Assembly: GCA_016125165.1 (NCBI GenBank)
Contig: WGMH01000001.1
Coordinates: 186,001 to 250,000 of the forward strand
DNA length: 64,000 bases
DNA from: Alphaproteobacteria bacterium
GTDB lineage: Bacteria; Pseudomonadota; Alphaproteobacteria; Micropepsales; Micropepsaceae
Direction: 5' to 3'
The notes beneath the pieces are model-generated. The model saw nothing but the letters and a program-made list of their open reading frames with translations. It searched no databases and was not told the origin of the DNA. Positions 1 through 8,442 of the stretch are shown piece after piece; within the stretch, counting starts at the first letter, position 1; each line of letters starts with the position of its first letter. Made by a program: the position numbers and the translations under genes.

Positions 1-501
1 CTGTCGGCCAGCGTTGCCGATGGCGAAATCGTGGTGGACCGCCGCACCATGGCAGACAGTGCCGCGCCCGTCGAAATCACTTATCCGAGCGGGAAGAAGT
101 CGACGCTCGATCTTGCGAAGATCGAACCCGGCCATTGGCGTGCAAGCGCAAAGGCAGAGGAGCTTGGTCTTTACCGGCTGACCGATGGCAAGCTGACGGC
201 GGTTACGGCGGCGGGGCCACTCAATCCCAAAGAAGTGGCCGACATGCGCGCGACAGATTCCATTCTCGCACAGCCCGCGCGCATGACCGGCGGCAGCGTG
301 CACTGGCTGGTGGACGGATTACCGTCACTCCGCCGCACCGATCCGGATGACTCACAATTCGGCCGCGACTGGATCGGCCTCAAACAGAACAACGCCTATC
401 GCGTGACGAGCGTGGAGCAGCAGGCGCTGCTGCCGCCATGGCTGGCGCTGGTGCTGCTGCTCAGCGTGCTGCTGCTCGCCTGGCGGATCGAAGGACGGTG
501 A
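1..501 (+). CDS. C-terminal part of a membrane-anchored protein (5' end outside window)
   Basis: The frame is open from base 1, so the start lies upstream; 166 residues are visible before the TGA. A soluble, probably extracytoplasmic region (about residues 1-138 of the visible part) is followed by one Leu/Val-rich helix (about 142-160) and a short basic tail ending RIEGR, giving a C-terminal membrane anchor. The pattern of a soluble domain, LPPWLA, one helix and a basic end resembles a conserved alphaproteobacterial membrane protein with a glutamine amidotransferase-like region found beside BatA/DUF4159 genes. That match is from memory, and the diagnostic domains would lie upstream, so only the membrane-anchored nature is firm. 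Confidence 0.7.
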   Translation: MSASVADGEIVVDRRTMADSAAPVEITYPSGKKSTLDLAKIEPGHWRASAKAEELGLYRLTDGKLTAVTAAGPLNPKEVADMRATDSILAQPARMTGGSVHWLVDGLPSLRRTDPDDSQFGRDWIGLKQNNAYRVTSVEQQALLPPWLALVLLLSVLLLAWRIEGR

Positions 502-555
502 AATTCTGCTGGAGTGTCATCCCCGGCTGAGTGATGCGCGATCAACAAGAAAAGG

Positions 556-650
556 TGTCATGGCTCGCAAATGCGGGCCACCCAGCTGATACCGCTGACC
601 TGTTGAGAATTGCATGAGCGTCACCTGGGTTCGCCGCATTCGCGGCGAAT
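556..650. repeat. Two palindromic hairpins between genes
   Basis: The gap 502-669 holds no gene. It contains two inverted repeats: GGCTCGCA/TGCGGGCC at 562-579 (one G-T pair, almost no loop) and a perfect TTCGCCGC/GCGGCGAA at 630-649 with a 4-base loop. The surrounding wording (GTCATGGCTCGC, CACCTGGGTTCGCC) looks like the degenerate dispersed palindromes common between alphaproteobacterial genes. No second copy was seen in the window, so repeat status is an inference; a terminator for the convergent genes is the alternative. Confidence 0.4.
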
Positions 651-669
651 GACAATTGAGGGTAACCGT

Positions 670-1197
670 TCACCCCATCCCCGCGCCCTGTGCGCACACC
701 GCTTCATCGAGGCGGGGACGGCGGACGGTGCCGGAGAGGGTGACGAGTGCGCCCTGCTTCAGCGAAAGCCCAAGCACACGCGAGGCATCCACCGGCCCCG
801 GAAATTTCAGGCGGCCCGGCGGCAGGCGCGTGAAGCCGACGCGCGCGTAATAGGGTTCATCGCCAACCAGTATGATCACGGCGTGGCCAAGCTCTTTCGC
901 GGCGGCGATGCCCTTGCGCATGAGATCGATACCGATGCCGCGCCCGCGCTGCGCGGACTGCACGGCGAGCGGTCCCAGAAGCAGCGCCGGATCGTTGCCC
1001 ACAAGGATCGGCCAGAAACGCACCGAACCGCGCAGCACGCCATCTTCCACCGCGACAAAAGCGAGCGAGGCTTCCTGCGCCACACCTTCGCGCAAGCGAT
1101 AGGCAGACTTGGCGTAGCGTCCCGGCCCGAATGCCGCGGCATTCAGTGCTTCGACCAGCGGCGCATCCTCGGCGCGTTCCTGACGGATTTCCCACAT
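670..1197 (-). CDS. GNAT family N-acetyltransferase (YhbS-like)
   Basis: A 175-residue single-domain GNAT protein. It opens with the beta1-alpha1 pattern (IRQERAEDAPLVEALNAAAF) and carries the acetyl-CoA pyrophosphate-binding motif QRGRGIG near residue 85, after the beta4 strand LGPLAVQSA. The later EPYYARVGF matches the end of the fold. Overall it resembles the YhbS subgroup, whose substrates are mostly unknown. It is divergent from the dehydrogenase at 1266, with 68 bases between the starts, so the promoters are back to back. The substrate cannot be read from the sequence. Confidence 0.88.
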   Translation of the reverse strand: MWEIRQERAEDAPLVEALNAAAFGPGRYAKSAYRLREGVAQEASLAFVAVEDGVLRGSVRFWPILVGNDPALLLGPLAVQSAQRGRGIGIDLMRKGIAAAKELGHAVIILVGDEPYYARVGFTRLPPGRLKFPGPVDASRVLGLSLKQGALVTLSGTVRRPRLDEAVCAQGAGMG

Positions 1198-1265
1198 GCT
1201 CTTTCCAATCGGGGCCGCGCGCCGCTAGGCTCCGGCGCAAAGCAAAACCGGATGGAGGTAATCTC

Positions 1266-2183
1266 ATGGGCGTGTTGGATGGCAAGGTCGTTCTGGTCAC
1301 GGGCGGCGCCAACGGCATAGGCAAGGAATGCGCGCTTCTGGCCGCGAAAGAAGGCGCAAAGGTCGTTGTAAACGATCTGGGCGGCGCGGTTGCGGGCGGC
1401 GACGAGGGCGATGCCGGCCCTGCCGAAAAGGTGGCGCAGGAAATTCGCAAGGCCGGCGGTGAGGCCGTTTCCAATTCCGACAGCGTGACGAGCCGACCCG
1501 GCGTGGCGCGCATGATCGAGCAGGCCATGGACTCGTTTGGGGGCCTGCATTCGATCATCAATCCCGCGGGCATCCTGCGCGATACGATGTTCCACAAGAT
1601 GACCGATGCCGACTGGGATCAGGTGATCGAGGTGCATCTGCAGGGCAGCTACAATGTCTGCAAGGCGGCGGTGAACCATTTCCGCGAGCAGCAGGAAGGT
1701 TCCTTCGTGCTCTTCACCTCCACCTCCGGCCTTATCGGCAATGTCGGGCAGGCGAATTATTCCGCCGCCAAGATGGGCATTGTCGGCCTCTCGCGCATTC
1801 TGGCGATGGAAGGGGCACCGAAAAACGTGCGCTCCAACACCATCGCGCCCTTCGCCTGGACGCGCATGATCGCGACCATCCCCGTGAAGGACGAAGCATC
1901 GGCCAAGCGCGTGGAGCGCATGAAGAACATGATGCGCGCCGATCAGGTGGCGCAACTGGCCGTGGGCCTTGCCTCGCCCGCCTGCAAGGATGTGAACGGG
2001 CAGATCTTCGCGGCGCGCGGCAACGAAGTGTTCCTGATGAGCCAGCCTCGCCCCGTGCGCGGCATCGGCAAGGTGGAAGGCTGGACGCCGGAGACCATTG
2101 CCAATCACTGCATGCCCGCGCTCAAGCCCAGCTTCTTCGATCTCGGCGCGACGACCAGCGTGTTCGGCTGGGATCCGATCTGA
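1266..2183 (+). CDS. Short-chain dehydrogenase/reductase (3-hydroxyacyl-CoA dehydrogenase-like)
   Basis: A 305-residue SDR. The Rossmann motif TGGANGIG is at residues 12-19 and the catalytic pair Tyr165/Lys169 lies in YSAAK, with the catalytic Ser in the preceding TSTSG. The structural NNAG motif reads NPAG. The extended cofactor loop (DLGGAVAGGDEG) and the C-terminal region are like the dehydrogenase domain of peroxisomal multifunctional enzyme 2 and its bacterial relatives, which oxidise 3-hydroxyacyl-CoA; that substrate is an inference. The start at 1266 is supported by GGAGG about 8 bases upstream. No acyl-CoA genes are adjacent. Confidence 0.88.
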   Translation: MGVLDGKVVLVTGGANGIGKECALLAAKEGAKVVVNDLGGAVAGGDEGDAGPAEKVAQEIRKAGGEAVSNSDSVTSRPGVARMIEQAMDSFGGLHSIINPAGILRDTMFHKMTDADWDQVIEVHLQGSYNVCKAAVNHFREQQEGSFVLFTSTSGLIGNVGQANYSAAKMGIVGLSRILAMEGAPKNVRSNTIAPFAWTRMIATIPVKDEASAKRVERMKNMMRADQVAQLAVGLASPACKDVNGQIFAARGNEVFLMSQPRPVRGIGKVEGWTPETIANHCMPALKPSFFDLGATTSVFGWDPI

Positions 2184-2193
2184 GAATTGCGAT

Positions 2194-2224
2194 TTCCTCC
2201 CCCCCGGTTTCGCGGGGGGAGGAA
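2194..2224. terminator. Strong hairpin between convergent genes
   Basis: A perfect 11-bp stem (TTCCTCCCCCC with GGGGGGAGGAA, loop of 9) lies between the stops of the SDR gene and the convergent Nudix gene. There is no T-run on either side, so it is not a classical intrinsic terminator, but its position suggests bidirectional termination or transcript-end protection. Confidence 0.45.
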
Positions 2225-2230
2225 GCGACC

Positions 2231-2683
2231 TCACCATTCTTCGCCCGGCGGCTGGCCGCTGACGAATTCCGCGATGCGGCGTCGCACGGCGGGACTGGTG
2301 CTGTCTGGCAGATTGTCCGTCTCGAAAAATTGCGCTTCGCGGATTTCCAGCCCCGGCTTGAATGTGAAAGCCACGTCGCGCACCCGATAGAGCGCGATCA
2401 GATTGCGCACGAACCCCACACGGCGGCTGAAAAGACCAATCAGTTCCGGCGGACCGGAACGCTCCAGCCCAACCTCTTCCTTCAGTTCCCGAAGGATGGC
2501 AGCACCCGGAAGTTCCCCGCCATCCACGCCGCCACCGGGAAAATGCCAGCCTGCACGATAACCATGCCGGACCAGAAGAACCCGCCCGGCCTGATCGCTC
2601 ACAAGGGCGCTGACGCCAAAGGCCACGGGCGCCAGAAAAGCCCGCCACAGAAGAAGAATTCTAAGGAACAGGGAATGCCACAT
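2231..2683 (-). CDS. Nudix hydrolase
   Basis: A 150-residue Nudix-fold hydrolase. The box G-x5-E-x7-REL-x-EE-x-G is complete at about residues 50-72 (GGGVDGGELPG followed by RELKEEVGL), supplying the metal-binding Glu residues for cleaving nucleoside diphosphate-linked compounds. The first 25 residues are hydrophobic (LFLRILLLWRAFLAPVAFG), either a membrane anchor or part of the first strand region; this is unusual for soluble MutT-type enzymes. It converges on the SDR gene across a strong hairpin. The substrate is unknown. Confidence 0.87.
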   Translation of the reverse strand: MWHSLFLRILLLWRAFLAPVAFGVSALVSDQAGRVLLVRHGYRAGWHFPGGGVDGGELPGAAILRELKEEVGLERSGPPELIGLFSRRVGFVRNLIALYRVRDVAFTFKPGLEIREAQFFETDNLPDSTSPAVRRRIAEFVSGQPPGEEW

Positions 2684-2882
2684 CGGCCGCTTTCCAGAGG
2701 CTTGCCTCGCGCCATGCGTGCAAACGTAAGGGTTTCGTAACCCAAAAAATCTACCGTGTCTTTGCGTCTGTAGACCGGATTTCGTCCTTGCTGGTGCCCG
2801 TGGCCTTCCCCGCGACAGCCTGCACGCCTTGCCTGTTTGGCAGGGTGGATGTGCGCGAACACATCAAACATTCGGGTGCCGC

Positions 2883-3398
2883 ATGAGCGCGCCCGCATTC
2901 GATCATCTCAAAGCGCTGGTCGTTGAAGACAATGCGCATATGCGCACGCTGCTGCGATCGCTGCTGCTCGCCCTCGGCCTGAAGAATGTCTATGAGGCCG
3001 CGGACGGTCTGACCGGCTTCGAAGAGCTGCGCAGCCGCAAACCCGACTTCGTGCTCAGCGATCTTTCGATGAAGCCGGTGGACGGCATCGAATTCACGCG
3101 CATGGTGCGGATGGGCAATGACAGCCCGAACCCCTATGTGCCGATCATCATGGTCACCGGACATACCGAACGCCAACGCGTGGAAGCCGCGCGCGATGCG
3201 GGTGTGACCGAATTTCTGGCCAAGCCGATCACCGCGCAGAATCTTCTGTTGCGCATCATCGAAATCGTGGAACGGCCGCGCCCCTTCGTGCGCTGCGAAA
3301 ACTATTTCGGCCCGGATCGCCGCCGCCATCGCGACGAAGACTATGCCGGGCCGTGGCGCCGCCAGGACGACGTCAAAGACGATCTGGACATCTGCTAG
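2883..3398 (+). CDS. CheY-like response regulator with short C-terminal tail
   Basis: A 171-residue protein with one receiver domain (about residues 9-130): acidic pair Glu15/Asp16, phospho-acceptor Asp60 in LSDLSM, Thr92 and Lys114 in FLAKP. It has no DNA-binding domain. The roughly 40-residue tail is charged and contains YFGPDRRRH, a motif I know from alphaproteobacterial stand-alone receivers encoded near motor genes. It is followed after 9 bases by an Hpt-like protein and then motA, so a role in phosphorelay signalling to motility is the natural inference. The start follows the ATG at 2883; the upstream frame extension lacks receiver homology. Confidence 0.85.
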   Translation: MSAPAFDHLKALVVEDNAHMRTLLRSLLLALGLKNVYEAADGLTGFEELRSRKPDFVLSDLSMKPVDGIEFTRMVRMGNDSPNPYVPIIMVTGHTERQRVEAARDAGVTEFLAKPITAQNLLLRIIEIVERPRPFVRCENYFGPDRRRHRDEDYAGPWRRQDDVKDDLDIC

Positions 3399-3407
3399 GA
3401 ACCGGAC

Positions 3408-3920
3408 ATGGCCACCCAAAGCAACATGCGCAAATCCGGACCGGCCGCAGACATCATTCCGCCGCACGCCTATCCGCCACCCCTGCGCAAGGCGCAGGCG
3501 CGCGCCTTTGTTGAAAACCTGATGAGCGATGCGGTGCTGGAGCGCACCGAAAAAGTGCTGGACGCGCACAAGGACAATCTGCGCAGTGCCGTGCTGAGCC
3601 ACCTGGGTTGCCTGGAGGAAGATCTCGAAGGCGGCGACTTCCGCGCCGTGTACGAACAGGCACACGAGATTCGCGGCCTCGCAGGAACTGCCGGTCTCAA
3701 ATACACCGGACGCATCGCCTTCGGCCTCTGCAACTATCTCGAAGCCATGACGCGCAGCGGCGGCACGCCGGATGTTGCGGTGATCGAACTGCACGTGGAC
3801 GCGATCGCCCGCGCCGCCCGTTCGGGCGAGGATTTTCAGGCGTTGGGCGAGGAAGTCACGAGCCAGCTTTCGGCGCTCGTGCGCCGCCGCCTCGGCGAAC
3901 CCGCAAAGGCGCGTTCTTAA
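3408..3920 (+). CDS. Hpt-like histidine phosphotransfer protein
   Basis: A 170-residue, mainly helical protein. EQAHEIRGLAGTAG (residues 84-97, His86) matches the Hpt core 'H-x-[IL]-[KR]-G-x-[AS]', with His86 as the expected phosphorylated residue. About 60 residues precede the four-helix region (AFVENLMSDAVLERTEKVL). It starts 9 bases after the CheY-like receiver gene, so the two probably form a phosphotransfer pair. No kinase is next to them. The Hpt motif is visible; partner and pathway are inferred from position upstream of motA. Confidence 0.75.
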   Translation: MATQSNMRKSGPAADIIPPHAYPPPLRKAQARAFVENLMSDAVLERTEKVLDAHKDNLRSAVLSHLGCLEEDLEGGDFRAVYEQAHEIRGLAGTAGLKYTGRIAFGLCNYLEAMTRSGGTPDVAVIELHVDAIARAARSGEDFQALGEEVTSQLSALVRRRLGEPAKARS

Positions 3921-3921
3921 A

Positions 3922-3938
3922 CCCGTTTTGCGGGCTTT
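3922..3938 (+). terminator. Weak intrinsic terminator-like hairpin
   Basis: CCCG-TTTTG-CGGG followed by CTTTT, immediately after the Hpt-gene stop. The stem is only 4 bp, so termination before motA would be partial. Confidence 0.3.
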
Positions 3939-4029
3939 TGCGCCGCCATTCATCGCTCCTTAAGTCTCCCTCTTAATAATAAGCGCCGGCAGGGCGGCCA
4001 TCGCCCGCCTTGAGGGTTGCGGGCAACAC

Positions 4030-4902
4030 ATGCTTCAGATCGGCGGTCTCGTTTTCCTGTTTGCCGCGGTGTTTGGCGGCTACATGATGTCCGGCGGCTC
4101 GCTGGATGTGATCATCCATTCGCTGCCGCACGAAATGCTGACCATCGGCGGCGCGGCGCTTGCAGCCATGCTGATTGGCGGCAACCTGCATTCACTGAAA
4201 GCGATTGGCGGCGACGCAGGCAAGATCGTCTCCGGCCCCAAATGGAAACACAGCGATTTCCGCGATCTGCTGTGCCTCCTGTTCCTGCTCACCAAGACGA
4301 TGAAATCCAAGGGCCTGATCGCGCTGGAAGCGCATATCGAAAAGCCAGAGGATTCTTCCATCTTCAAACGCTATCCGCGCATTTCGAAGGACCACTTCGC
4401 GCTCGATTTCATCTGCGACACGCTGCGCATGATGACGATGAGTCTGGAAGATCCGCACCAGGTCGAGAACGCGATGGAAAAGCAGCTTGAAAAGCACCAT
4501 CACGAGGCACTCGAAACCTCCACCGCCCTTCAGGGCATGGCCGACGCCCTGCCCGCGCTCGGCATCGTGGCCGCGGTGCTCGGCGTCATCAAAACCATGG
4601 GCTCAATCTCCGAGCCGCCGGAAGTTCTGGGCCACATGATCGGTTCGGCGCTCGTTGGCACGTTCATGGGTGTGTTTCTGGCCTACGGTATCGTGGGGCC
4701 CATCGCCACGCGCCTCAAAGCCATCGCCGAAGAGGAAGCCCTCTTCTATCACGTGATCCGCGATATCCTCGTGGCGCATCTGCACGGCAACGCCGCGCAG
4801 GTTTCGGTGGAAATCGGCCGTGGCAGCGTGCCGAGCGTGGCGCAGCCGAGCTTCAAGGAAATGGAAGAAGCGATCAGCGCGATCCCGAACGACGTGAGCT
4901 AG
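4030..4902 (+). CDS. motA: Flagellar motor stator protein MotA
   Basis: A 290-residue MotA, the usual length for the proton-driven type. The N-terminal pair of helices (about residues 1-55, GGLVFLFAAVFGGYMMSGG and the segment around TIGGAALAAMLIGG) precedes a cytoplasmic region of about 120 residues. The conserved C-terminal helix pair follows (ALGIVAAVLGVIKTMGS and MIGSALVGTFMGVFLAYGIVGP). With MotB it forms the ion channel that drives rotation. No motB is present in the window, so it must be encoded elsewhere. It lies 109 bases after the Hpt-like gene, in the same direction. Confidence 0.96.
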   Translation: MLQIGGLVFLFAAVFGGYMMSGGSLDVIIHSLPHEMLTIGGAALAAMLIGGNLHSLKAIGGDAGKIVSGPKWKHSDFRDLLCLLFLLTKTMKSKGLIALEAHIEKPEDSSIFKRYPRISKDHFALDFICDTLRMMTMSLEDPHQVENAMEKQLEKHHHEALETSTALQGMADALPALGIVAAVLGVIKTMGSISEPPEVLGHMIGSALVGTFMGVFLAYGIVGPIATRLKAIAEEEALFYHVIRDILVAHLHGNAAQVSVEIGRGSVPSVAQPSFKEMEEAISAIPNDVS

Positions 4903-4906
4903 CAAC

Positions 4907-5092
4907 TCAGCGGCGGCGGATCGGCACGTATTCCGGCGTTTTGGCGCGGTATTCGCTCAAGGTCACGAAGAAGGCGGCCAGCGCACCCGCGAAGATGCCG
5001 AGCGGCATTGCATACATCACATCGGCATCGCATCCGAAGACGACGATCGTGGTAACGGCAAGGCCTGTCCACTGCGACACGGATTTCGGCAT
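4907..5092 (-). CDS. Small two-helix membrane protein, function unknown
   Basis: A 61-residue protein converging on motA with a 4-base gap. It has two hydrophobic segments (about residues 6-18 and 24-44; GIFAGALAAFFVTL) and a conserved-looking basic tail (YRAKTPEYVPIRRR). The ATG at 5092 is preceded by GGGGGAG at a good ribosome-binding distance; a longer frame reaches 5143 but adds a non-hydrophobic lead without a site. I do not recognise the family. The membrane architecture and binding site make it a credible gene. Confidence 0.6.
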   Translation of the reverse strand: MPKSVSQWTGLAVTTIVVFGCDADVMYAMPLGIFAGALAAFFVTLSEYRAKTPEYVPIRRR

Positions 5093-5176
5093 CCCTTGGC
5101 ACTCCCCCAACAACGCCCAAAGGGTAGGCCGGGGGTGCGCCAAAGCGAAGCCGATAGTTAAGGCGCGGTTAACGCC

Positions 5177-6667
5177 TCAGACGCCGAATTCGATGCCCTG
5201 TGCCAAAGGAAGAGCATCGGAATAGTTCACCGTCGCGGTTTGGCGGCGCATATAGGCCTTCCAGCTGTCCGAGCCGGATTCGCGCCCGCCGCCGGTTTCC
5301 TTCTCGCCGCCGAACGCGCCGCCGATTTCCGCGCCGCTCGGCCCGATGTTCACATTGGCGATGCCGCAATCCGAACCCGCCGCCGAAACGAAGCGCTCGG
5401 CCTCTTGCATGTCCTGCGTGAAGATGCAGGAGGAAAGGCCCTGCGGCACCGCATTGTGCTTCGCCATCACCTCGGCGAAATCGCGGTACTTCATCACATA
5501 GAGAATGGGCGCAAAGGTTTCGCGGCGCACAGTTGCAGTCTGATCCGGCATCTCCACGATGGCGGGCTTGGCGTAGTAGCCATTTGGAAATTTGTTTTCG
5601 AGCGCGCGGCCACCGCCGGTGACGGCGCCGCCTTCGTCACGCGCCGAAGAGAGCGACTCTTCCATCATGGCGAAGGCGTGACGATCGATCAGCGGACCGA
5701 CGAGCGTTTCCTTCTCCAGCGGATTGCCGATGGGAAGGTTGGCATAAACGGCCTTCAGCTGCGGCACGAGCTTGTCGTAGATACTTTCGTGCACGAAGAG
5801 GCGGCGCAAGGTTGTGCAGCGCTGGCCCGCGGTGCCGACGGCGGAGAACAGGATCGCGCGCACGGCGAGATCGAGCTTCGCGGACGGCGCCACGATCATG
5901 GCGTTGTTGCCGCCCAGTTCCAGAAGCGAACGGCCAAGGCGTTCGGCCACGACCGGTGCGAGCGCACGGCCCATGCGCGTGGAGCCCGTGGCGCTGACCA
6001 CCGGAATGCGATGATCCTTCGCCAGCGCCTCGCCCGCCTCGCGCACGCCGAGGATGACCTGTGAAAGATTGACAGGGGCAGTGCCGAACTTTTTCAGCGC
6101 GCGCTCGAACAGCGCCTGCGTGGCCAGCGCCGTGAGTGGTGTTTTCTCGGATGGCTTCCAGATCACGCTGTCACCGCACACAACGGCCAGCGCTGCGTTC
6201 CAGGCCCACACGGCGACGGGGAAGTTGAACGCGGAAATCACCGCAACGGGGCCGATGGGATGCCACGTTTCCATCATGCGATGACCGGGGCGTTCGGAGG
6301 CAATCGTAAGACCGTAAAGCTGGCGCGAGAGACCGACCGCGAAATCGCAGATGTCGATCATCTCCTGCACTTCGCCGAGGCCTTCCTGCAGGATCTTGCC
6401 GGCTTCGAGCGTGACGAGACGGCCGAGCTGTTCCTTGTTGGCGCGCAGCTCTTCGCCGAAGAGGCGCACAAGTTCGCCGCGGCGCGGCGCTGGCACTTCG
6501 CGCCAGGCATGGAACGCTTCCACGCTGGCGGCGATCTTCTTCTCGATGGTGGCTGCATCGTCGTAGTCGATCCGCGCGATCTCCGCGCCATCGATGGGCG
6601 AATGCACGGCGTGCTGGCCCTCGGGCTTCAGGCCGAAATGGGAGAGAAGTTCGGTGGTCGTGGTCAT
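5177..6667 (-). CDS. amaB: ALDH7-type aldehyde dehydrogenase (piperideine-6-carboxylate/aminoadipate semialdehyde dehydrogenase)
   Basis: A 496-residue NAD-dependent aldehyde dehydrogenase. The catalytic Glu lies in LLELGGNNA (about residue 260) and the nucleophilic Cys in GQRCTTLRR (about 295). The signature stretch RPGHRMMETWHPIGP and the run ISAFNFPVAVWAWNAALA are typical of ALDH7/antiquitin, which oxidises alpha-aminoadipate semialdehyde to alpha-aminoadipate in lysine breakdown. The neighbouring lysine 6-/saccharopine dehydrogenase-like gene and the Lrp regulator support lysine catabolism. The ATG at 6667 has GAGG about 7 bases upstream; an in-frame ATG at 6679 would add four residues. 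Confidence 0.9.
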   Translation of the reverse strand: MTTTTELLSHFGLKPEGQHAVHSPIDGAEIARIDYDDAATIEKKIAASVEAFHAWREVPAPRRGELVRLFGEELRANKEQLGRLVTLEAGKILQEGLGEVQEMIDICDFAVGLSRQLYGLTIASERPGHRMMETWHPIGPVAVISAFNFPVAVWAWNAALAVVCGDSVIWKPSEKTPLTALATQALFERALKKFGTAPVNLSQVILGVREAGEALAKDHRIPVVSATGSTRMGRALAPVVAERLGRSLLELGGNNAMIVAPSAKLDLAVRAILFSAVGTAGQRCTTLRRLFVHESIYDKLVPQLKAVYANLPIGNPLEKETLVGPLIDRHAFAMMEESLSSARDEGGAVTGGGRALENKFPNGYYAKPAIVEMPDQTATVRRETFAPILYVMKYRDFAEVMAKHNAVPQGLSSCIFTQDMQEAERFVSAAGSDCGIANVNIGPSGAEIGGAFGGEKETGGGRESGSDSWKAYMRRQTATVNYSDALPLAQGIEFGV

Positions 6668-6715
6668 CGTGAGCCTCATTCTTCAATGACCTGCCCGCAA
6701 GGGGGAGGTCATTCG

Positions 6716-8380
6716 TTACTTTCGTTCCCGCAACTTGCTGATCGTGGTCGTGGGGGAGATCGCTTCGGGATCGATGCGGATGTGCAGCAGCGATGGTTTG
6801 CCGGAAGCCTCCGCCTCGGCGAAGGCTGTATCGAATTCCGCCATCGTATTCACCGTGAAACCGAGCGCGCCATAGGATCGCGCCAGCGCGGCGAAATCCG
6901 GGTTCTTCAGATCGGTGCCGGAAACACGGCCGGGATACTCGCGCTCCTGATGCATGCGGATGGTGCCGTACATGCCGTTGTCGAACACCAGCACGATGAT
7001 CGCCGCATCATATTGCACGGCGGTGGCAATTTCCTGCCCGTTCATGAGGAAGCAGCCATCGCCCGCAGCGCACACAACCGTGCGTTCGGGATAGACGATC
7101 TTCGCGGCAACGGCCGCGGGAAGCCCGTAACCCATCGCGCCGGAGGTGGGGCCGAGAAGCGTGGGGAACGCGCGGTACAAATAAAACCGATGCAGCCACG
7201 CCGCGTAGTTGCCTGCGCCGTTGGTGACGATGGCATCGGCGGGAAGTTTTTTGCTGAGCGCGGTCCAGAGTTCGGACGGGTTCACGTCCCCCGGCGCGGA
7301 CACCGGCGCGATCCATTTCTCATATGCCGCGCGCGCTTCTTCACGCCAGATGCGCCAGCGGTGGTGATCGGGCGCCGGCAACGCGGCTGCGGCTTCCAGA
7401 AATTCGGACACGTCGGAGACGATGGCAAGATCGGCCTGATAGACGCGATTTAGTTCATCGGCACTGGGATGCACATGCACCAATGCCTGTTTCGGATCGG
7501 GCACCGAGAGGCGCGTGTAGCCGTTGGTCGTCATCTCACCAAGACGAGAGCCCACGACGATGAGCAGATCGCTGTCTTCGACGCGCTTGACCAGCGAGGG
7601 ATCGGCGCCGATGCCGAAATCGCCGACATAGTTCGCGTGCGTATTGTCCAGCCGGTCCTTGTGGCGGAACGAGGTGCAGACCGGAAGATTCCAGCGTTCG
7701 GCAAAGCTCTTCGCGTTGGCGATGGCGTGATGGTTCCAGCCCGGCCCACCAAGCATCAGCACGGGGCGTTCGGCGCGCTCCAGCATCGCCGTAAAATCGG
7801 CCATCGTAGCGTGTGACGGTGACGGCACGCTTTTCTTGGTGCGGCGCGCATCGGACATGGCGCACGCGCCGCTCAACACATCTTCCGGCAGCGACAACAC
7901 CACGGGGCCGGGGCGGCCGCTGGTCGCCACATGGAAGGCGCGCGCAACATATTCCGGGATGCGGTTCGAATCGCGGATTTCCGCCGCCCATTTGGCGAGC
8001 GGGGCGAACATCGCCCTGAAATCCACTTCCTGAAACGCCTCGCGGTCGAGCATCGACTGATCCGCCTGCCCGATAAAAAGGATCATCGGCGTTGAATCCT
8101 GAAACGCTGTGTGCACGCCGATGGAGGCGTTGGTCGCGCCGGGGCCGCGCGTGACGAAACAGATGCCGGGCTCGCCCGTGAGCTTGCCGAAGGCTTCGGC
8201 CATGTTGGCCGCGCCGCCTTCCTGACGGCAGACCACAAGCTTGATCGTATCGCGCGCGTCATAGAGCGCGTCGAGCGCGGCAAGGTATGACTCACCCGGC
8301 ACGCAGAACGCATGCGTCGCGCCGTTCACTTTCAGCGCGTCGATGAGGGCCTGTCCGCCCGTGCGGGTGGTCTCTGTCAC
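6716..8380 (-). CDS. ThDP-dependent enzyme of the acetolactate synthase family
   Basis: A 554-residue protein with the three-domain layout of ThDP enzymes. The N-terminal PYR domain has the cofactor-activating Glu54 in CRQEGGAANMAEA; a central Rossmann-like domain contains LIVVGSRLGEM; the C-terminal domain has the ThDP/metal motif GDGCFLMNG ending in VFDNGMYG (about residues 438-467). The family covers acetolactate synthase, oxalyl-CoA decarboxylase, benzoylformate decarboxylase and others; the lack of a small regulatory subunit gene argues against biosynthetic IlvB. It lies between two lysine-catabolism genes on the same strand, but I know no step there that needs ThDP. Substrate unassigned. 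Confidence 0.88.
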   Translation of the reverse strand: MTETTRTGGQALIDALKVNGATHAFCVPGESYLAALDALYDARDTIKLVVCRQEGGAANMAEAFGKLTGEPGICFVTRGPGATNASIGVHTAFQDSTPMILFIGQADQSMLDREAFQEVDFRAMFAPLAKWAAEIRDSNRIPEYVARAFHVATSGRPGPVVLSLPEDVLSGACAMSDARRTKKSVPSPSHATMADFTAMLERAERPVLMLGGPGWNHHAIANAKSFAERWNLPVCTSFRHKDRLDNTHANYVGDFGIGADPSLVKRVEDSDLLIVVGSRLGEMTTNGYTRLSVPDPKQALVHVHPSADELNRVYQADLAIVSDVSEFLEAAAALPAPDHHRWRIWREEARAAYEKWIAPVSAPGDVNPSELWTALSKKLPADAIVTNGAGNYAAWLHRFYLYRAFPTLLGPTSGAMGYGLPAAVAAKIVYPERTVVCAAGDGCFLMNGQEIATAVQYDAAIIVLVFDNGMYGTIRMHQEREYPGRVSGTDLKNPDFAALARSYGALGFTVNTMAEFDTAFAEAEASGKPSLLHIRIDPEAISPTTTISKLRERK

Positions 8381-8442
8381 AGCCGGAAATTAGGACCGGC
8401 GGCGGCCAAAGAGAAAGCCAAAAGCGAATGCGCGCCACATGA

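Noticed and set aside
1143..2648. Long open frame on the minus strand opposite the short-chain dehydrogenase and Nudix genes
   Set aside because: Composition is Arg/Gly/His-rich without domain features; it is a mirror effect of high-GC codon use over real genes. Many others of this kind across the window were discarded for the same reason.
3956..3977. CtrA box before motA (two TTAA motifs)
   Set aside because: The two TTAA elements are separated by nine bases instead of seven, so the site does not fit.
8390..8440. A 16-codon frame on the minus strand (start MWRAFAFGF, end RRRS) between the ThDP enzyme and lysine dehydrogenase-like genes
   Set aside because: It lies just after the dehydrogenase stop, has no proper ribosome site, and is short enough to arise by chance; too little to call a gene.
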